Positions 59,728 through 64,000 of a stretch of 64,000 bases of DNA are shown piece after piece. The position numbers and the translations under genes were made by a program. The notes below the pieces were generated by a model. That model saw only the letters and a list, made by a program, of their open reading frames with translations. It was not told the origin of the DNA and did not search any database. Where the stretch lies: positions 1 through 64,000 of the forward strand of contig JAKMDI010000014.1 in NCBI GenBank assembly GCA_022428005.1. The letters are read 5' to 3'. Source of the DNA: Flavobacteriaceae bacterium (lineage in GTDB: Bacteria; Bacteroidota; Bacteroidia; Flavobacteriales; Flavobacteriaceae). Position 1 is the stretch's first letter. Every line of letters starts with the position of its first letter.

Positions 59728-60549
59728 TTATTCCCCCAATTTAAACTGGATTACCACAAAGCCTACTTGCAAGGCGGGTGCTTTTGTGTCGGAATACCAC
59801 TTGTGGAGCAGCGCTGTTTCCTTCGCTGGCTTCAGTAAGCATGGATGGGTATTAGTCGACCCTTTAACCCCCGGCTCTGCTTGGATTACATCCCCTTTTC
59901 TGTCTACTGTAATTCTGACTACAACCACCCCCTCCTGATTGCACTCTTGCACTACTTTTCCGCGAGACTCCAGTCGGCGTCCATTGAGTCCGAAACCTTT
60001 CCCCATTCCGCCAGGTCCTGCCAAATTAAAGTAAGTGTTGGCATAGGGATTCCCTTCTATTTTTCCTTTGTCGCCTGCTACCCTATCATCACCCTCTCCC
60101 TGGTCCGTTTCCTTTTCTTGAAGTTGTTTTTGATTTACCAAATTGGAGAGTATGTTTTTGGTAGATTCATCCACTTTGGGTTTAGGGGGAGTTACTTTTT
60201 CAATTACCTTCTTTATAGGAGGGGGATTTTTTTTTGGTTCCTCTGAAGGAACAGCAACATCACTTTGCTCCTGGGTAACTGTTTTGGGCGCTGCATTATC
60301 TTTTGTTACCGCTTTTGGGGGCGCTTTTTTAGGGGCGGGCTGAGGAGTAGATTTTGTGTCTTCGGTTTTTTGAGGAGGTGTTTTACCACTGCCCTGGGCT
60401 GTGGTACCAAAGTTGATCTCCATTCCAAATGTAATGGGAGGATCGTAGTATTTCATACCCAATAGAAAAAACAATAAGATCAACAAAGTTGCGATTACAG
60501 TTGTAATTACAGCGGATTTTTTTTCGTGAGGAGTGTTAAAATATTTCAT
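59728..60549 (-). CDS. TonB-like energy transducer protein
   Basis: N-terminal TM, Pro/Lys-rich linker, C-terminal VVVRITVDRKGDVIQAEPGVKGSTNTHPCLLKPAKETAL. Confidence 0.85.
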   Translation of the reverse strand: MKYFNTPHEKKSAVITTVIATLLILLFFLLGMKYYDPPITFGMEINFGTTAQGSGKTPPQKTEDTKSTPQPAPKKAPPKAVTKDNAAPKTVTQEQSDVAVPSEEPKKNPPPIKKVIEKVTPPKPKVDESTKNILSNLVNQKQLQEKETDQGEGDDRVAGDKGKIEGNPYANTYFNLAGPGGMGKGFGLNGRRLESRGKVVQECNQEGVVVVRITVDRKGDVIQAEPGVKGSTNTHPCLLKPAKETALLHKWYSDTKAPALQVGFVVIQFKLGE

Positions 60550-60941
60550 GGTGCATCTACCGCCAAAACCACTTTAATACTATTCTGATTGGCAATATTC
60601 ATCACATATACCACTTCGTCTATGGAAACCTTTTCCTCGGCTCTTAATACGATGGCGGGAGCAGCGGAACCCGCTAAGGCAGTAATCAATTCCTCCGCAA
60701 TTCGGTTTTTGGAAATCTGTTTTGAGTCTATAAAAAATTGGGAGCGGTTGTTGATGGTTATGGAAACCGAGCTCCTATTTTCCGTTTTTCCTTTGGCTCG
60801 GGGCAGTTTAACATCGATGGTATCCAAATTTTTAGCCAAAGTGGAAGCGATCATAAAAAAAATCAACAAAAGAAAAACGATATCCGTCATGGAGGACATG
60901 CTGAACTCGGGCGTTATTTTATTTCTTCCTTTGAGATTCAT
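60546..60941 (-). CDS. exbD: ExbD/TolR family biopolymer transporter
   Basis: MSSMTDIVFLLLIFFMIAS, adjacent to ExbB and TonB-like genes. Confidence 0.94.
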   Translation of the reverse strand: MNLKGRNKITPEFSMSSMTDIVFLLLIFFMIASTLAKNLDTIDVKLPRAKGKTENRSSVSITINNRSQFFIDSKQISKNRIAEELITALAGSAAPAIVLRAEEKVSIDEVVYVMNIANQNSIKVVLAVDAP

Positions 60942-61610
60942 TTACGCAGGTTCATTCAAAAGGTCAAAAAATTCCAAGGAGGTAGACTCCATTTGGTAAA
61001 CTACCTTATTTGTTTTTACCACCAAATGATTATAGGTGATGTATCCTACAATCCCGACAATCAGGCCAGCAACCGTGGTCGTCATGGCAGTGTAAAGGCC
61101 ATTGGACAACAGCTGCATGTCGATGTTCCCTCCAGCATTGGAAATTTCAAAAATGGAGATAATCATACCGATTACCGTCCCCAAGAAACCTATCATGGGG
61201 GCCGCACCCGATATGGTTGCCAAAATACTGACATTTTTTTCTAATTTGTAAACCTCAAGTCGGCCCGCATTTTCAACTGTTGTACTGATGTCCTCCAAAG
61301 GTCTGCCAATACGAGACAAGCCCTTTGCAATCAGTCGTGCTACTGGTTTGTTTTCGCTAAAACACAAGGCCTGTGCTCCATCAATTTTATCATTCAATAC
61401 ATAAGTTTTTATTTGGGCCATAAAATTGGAACTGATTTTTGACGCCGATTTGATGGCAAACAGACGTTCAAAATAGATGTAAATAACAATAATCAACAAA
61501 AAGAAAAGTAAACCGATGATGATCTGCCCCCCCAAACCTCCGTCTTGAATTAACGCAATAAGCGATAGGGTTTTTTCTTCTTGCAGTGGAGTGTCTTGGA
61601 TTAAAATCAT
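60942..61610 (-). CDS. exbB: MotA/TolQ/ExbB proton channel family protein
   Basis: ISGAAPMIGFLGTVIGMI, LYTAMTTTVAGLIVGI. Confidence 0.94.
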   Translation of the reverse strand: MILIQDTPLQEEKTLSLIALIQDGGLGGQIIIGLLFFLLIIVIYIYFERLFAIKSASKISSNFMAQIKTYVLNDKIDGAQALCFSENKPVARLIAKGLSRIGRPLEDISTTVENAGRLEVYKLEKNVSILATISGAAPMIGFLGTVIGMIISIFEISNAGGNIDMQLLSNGLYTAMTTTVAGLIVGIVGYITYNHLVVKTNKVVYQMESTSLEFFDLLNEPA

Positions 61611-61659
61611 CGCATCTATTTATTATTAGAACGATTTGGAGTTAAAAAAATTTTACGTT

Positions 61660-62988
61660 TTAAAAAATAAATTTTCGCATCAATATAAAGGCAATTGATC
61701 CGACGAAAAATCCTACAAAAGCCAACCAAGAAATTTTTTTGAGATACCAGAAGAAATTAATTTTTTCCATCCCCATAGCCACTACGCCTGCCGCTGAACC
61801 AATGATCAACATACTCCCTCCTGTTCCTGCGGAAAAGGCTATAAAATGCCATAAAGGATCGTCTGTTAATTCAGAAAACATCCCCATACTGGCGGCTACC
61901 AGGGGAACATTATCAATGATGGCTGAGGCCATACCCAACAAGATCACCACAACATCTGAATTAGGGACAACAACCGTGATGAGGTCAGCAAATTCAAACA
62001 ACATGCCCAAGGACTCCAGTGCGGCCACGGCCAGTAAAATCCCTAAGAAAAAGAGAATACTTGGCAGCTCGATCTTGGACAAGGAGCTGTGCACTGCACT
62101 GTGATCAGAACTGCTGTCGTGATCCTTATCAATGGAACTCATACTGAATTTCGCACTGCTGTAATATTCAGCAAAAGTGGCGACAACAGCCAGGGAAAGC
62201 ATCATCCCAATGTAGGGGGGCAAATGGGTCAAAGTCTTAAATACAGGAACAAAAACAATGGCAGAAAGACCAATGTAAAGCATGGTGGGACCATACGTAT
62301 TTATTTTGCTTTCTTCGTCGTCTATGGCTTCGGCTAGGTCACCCTTAAAAGCGGGTAAATACGATGCCAAGAGCACTGGCACAAGCATACACAATAGGGA
62401 GGGTAGTAGTAAAAATTGAATCAATTTAAAAGTAGTTACCTTGTCCCCTATCCACAGCATGGTGGTGGTGACATCTCCGATTGGAGACCAGGCTCCACCC
62501 GCATTTGCGGCAATTATAATAAGCCCCGAAAACCACAATCTTGTATCGCGATTTTTAATTACTTTTTGCAAAATTGTAATCAATACGATGGTTGCCGTTA
62601 GGTTGTCAATTATAGCGGACAAAACAAAAGCTAAAATGGAAAAAATAACCAACAGCCCTTTTTTAGATCTTGTTTTTATAAAACCTTTTATAGTGGCAAA
62701 ACCGTTGAAATAATCAATGATTTCAACTATGGTCATTGCGCCGACTAAGAAAATTATTATCTCTGCAGTTTTACCCAAGTGGTGCAATAAAATTTCGTCT
62801 ATATGCGAGGGTTTTAGTGCTTTATTGAGGGTGTCTACTTCAAAAACAGGCAAGTGATTTATTGAAATTAATCCCCAAAGCAAAGCCATCATGATCAATG
62901 CAGGAATTAATTTGTCAATTTTTAAAGTGTGTTCTAAAGTTATGGCAAGATAGCCCAGCACAAAAATGCTGATAAGGGTAATTTCCAT
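61660..62988 (-). CDS. nhaD: NhaD-type Na+/H+ antiporter
   Basis: ITLEHTLKIDKLIPALIMMALLWG, AIIDNLTATIVLITILQK, NAGGAWSPIGDVTTTMLWI. Confidence 0.94.
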   Translation of the reverse strand: MEITLISIFVLGYLAITLEHTLKIDKLIPALIMMALLWGLISINHLPVFEVDTLNKALKPSHIDEILLHHLGKTAEIIIFLVGAMTIVEIIDYFNGFATIKGFIKTRSKKGLLVIFSILAFVLSAIIDNLTATIVLITILQKVIKNRDTRLWFSGLIIIAANAGGAWSPIGDVTTTMLWIGDKVTTFKLIQFLLLPSLLCMLVPVLLASYLPAFKGDLAEAIDDEESKINTYGPTMLYIGLSAIVFVPVFKTLTHLPPYIGMMLSLAVVATFAEYYSSAKFSMSSIDKDHDSSSDHSAVHSSLSKIELPSILFFLGILLAVAALESLGMLFEFADLITVVVPNSDVVVILLGMASAIIDNVPLVAASMGMFSELTDDPLWHFIAFSAGTGGSMLIIGSAAGVVAMGMEKINFFWYLKKISWLAFVGFFVGSIAFILMRKFIF

Positions 62989-63031
62989 TAGTTTGTTTTT
63001 TTTCTAAAACCGGTTCAATGTAAAAATTATC

Positions 63032-64000
63032 TCATTCAATATTTGAATTTGGAAGAAATATTTTTCCACTCGAGTGGTTCTCAGTAGCACCCGTTACACT
63101 CGAAAGACAGTTGTCTTCTCCCTGCCATCTGAGCAGTCCTAAAAAAGCAAAAATCAAAGCTTCCTTAAAATCAATGATGTCATTTGTTGGGATTACAATC
63201 TCACAGCGGGAACGCTTTTTTATTTCAGACATCAAAAAGGTGTTGTGGGTCCCCCCCCCTGTCACCAACACGCTCCCCTGGTGGGGGAGACATCTTGAAA
63301 TTTGTTCAGCAATGTGAAGGGTGTAAGTATGCAATAAGTCAGCGGTTGATGCATCGCTACATCCTTCAATGATTTTAAACACAAACTCCGCAACCCACTC
63401 AATACCCAAAGATTTTGGGTAGGGGGAAGAATAGAAATCTAACTGCTCCAGTTGGGCGAACAATTCAGGAATTAAAGACCCACGCGCTGCCAATTCTCCT
63501 CCGGCATCATAAGCCAAACCCTCCCGACTTGACAAGTTGTTCAGAACGGTGTTTACTGCACAAATATCATACGCAATAAGGGTTTCTCCCTCGAGCAGAC
63601 TTAAGTTGGAAAAACCTCCTAAATTGAGACAAGCGTCGTGTTGCCCAAACAGTGCAGCATCGCCAACGGGAACCAATGGAGCTCCCTGCCCCCCCAATTC
63701 CAAATCCTGAACACGAAAATCACACACCACAGGAAAAGCCGTATGATCGGCCAAGTCACTGAGATTACCTATTTGCAGCGTAATACCCTGCTCTGGCTGG
63801 TGGAAAACAGTATGACCATGAGAAGCGACAAAATCCAAAGTTTTAATTTTATTTTTTTTAATGAAATGATGTATAATCCCCCCCAAATAATCCGTATATT
63901 CACTATTCAAGAGATTGATTTCTGTTGGCGGCAGTTTTGTCGCATTGGAAAGCTTCATTCTCCAACCCTCATCGTAACCGATGGTTGCTGTAATTAATAT
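63032..64000 (-). CDS. anmK: Anhydro-N-acetylmuramic acid kinase, N-terminus cut by the window end
   Basis: ASHGHTVFHQPEQGITLQIG, VVCDFRVQDLELGGQGAPLVPVGDAALFG, VTGGGTHNTFLM; open frame continues past 63958. Confidence 0.93.
   Translation of the reverse strand: MLITATIGYDEGWRMKLSNATKLPPTEINLLNSEYTDYLGGIIHHFIKKNKIKTLDFVASHGHTVFHQPEQGITLQIGNLSDLADHTAFPVVCDFRVQDLELGGQGAPLVPVGDAALFGQHDACLNLGGFSNLSLLEGETLIAYDICAVNTVLNNLSSREGLAYDAGGELAARGSLIPELFAQLEQLDFYSSPYPKSLGIEWVAEFVFKIIEGCSDASTADLLHTYTLHIAEQISRCLPHQGSVLVTGGGTHNTFLMSEIKKRSRCEIVIPTNDIIDFKEALIFAFLGLLRWQGEDNCLSSVTGATENHSSGKIFLPNSNIE

Noticed and set aside
1-64000. CRISPR arrays, defense islands, transposases, prophage genes
   Set aside because: No direct repeat arrays, integrase/transposase motifs or phage structural proteins were seen; gene content is core metabolic.

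Overview
This 64 kb window is chromosomal DNA from a member of the Flavobacteriia (Bacteroidota). The evidence is low GC, Nqr, GldA, a T9SS plug-like protein, flavobacterial operon orders and TAnnTTTG-type -7 elements. Most of it is ordinary core-metabolism sequence. It includes a complete nqrABCDEF locus with apbE; a Phe/Tyr biosynthesis operon (prephenate dehydratase, aminotransferase, prephenate dehydrogenase, DAHP synthase/chorismate mutase); a methionine/SAM operon (metK-metY-metX-osmC-metZ-split metH-metF); and hppA, thyA/folA/fabD, waaA, hemW/ruvC, lipA, lpxK, folC, a TonB/ExbBD set, nhaD and anmK (cut by the window edge). There are two tRNAs. I saw no CRISPR array, phage or transposon. 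The most interesting signals are regulatory and were read by hand. (1) A previously uncalled 21-aa leader peptide, MNNNSYYNVYFYFYSTDRRTL, has mutually exclusive antiterminator/terminator arms. It forms a complete Phe/Tyr transcription attenuator in front of pheA. (2) A SAM-II-type riboswitch sits upstream of metK. The conserved GCUAAAGCA segment of its aptamer is copied next to the metK start codon, and both copies compete for one UGCUUUA strand, which suggests a strand-exchange translational switch. Other points of interest are a bacterial homolog of the plant DUF579/IRX15-GXM family beside a GH28-like gene, a zinc-ribbon protein that has lost all four Cys ligands, an Nramp-like transporter lacking the metal-binding motifs, and a near-leaderless lipA start. 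No searches or folding programs were run; all structures and alignments were made by eye.
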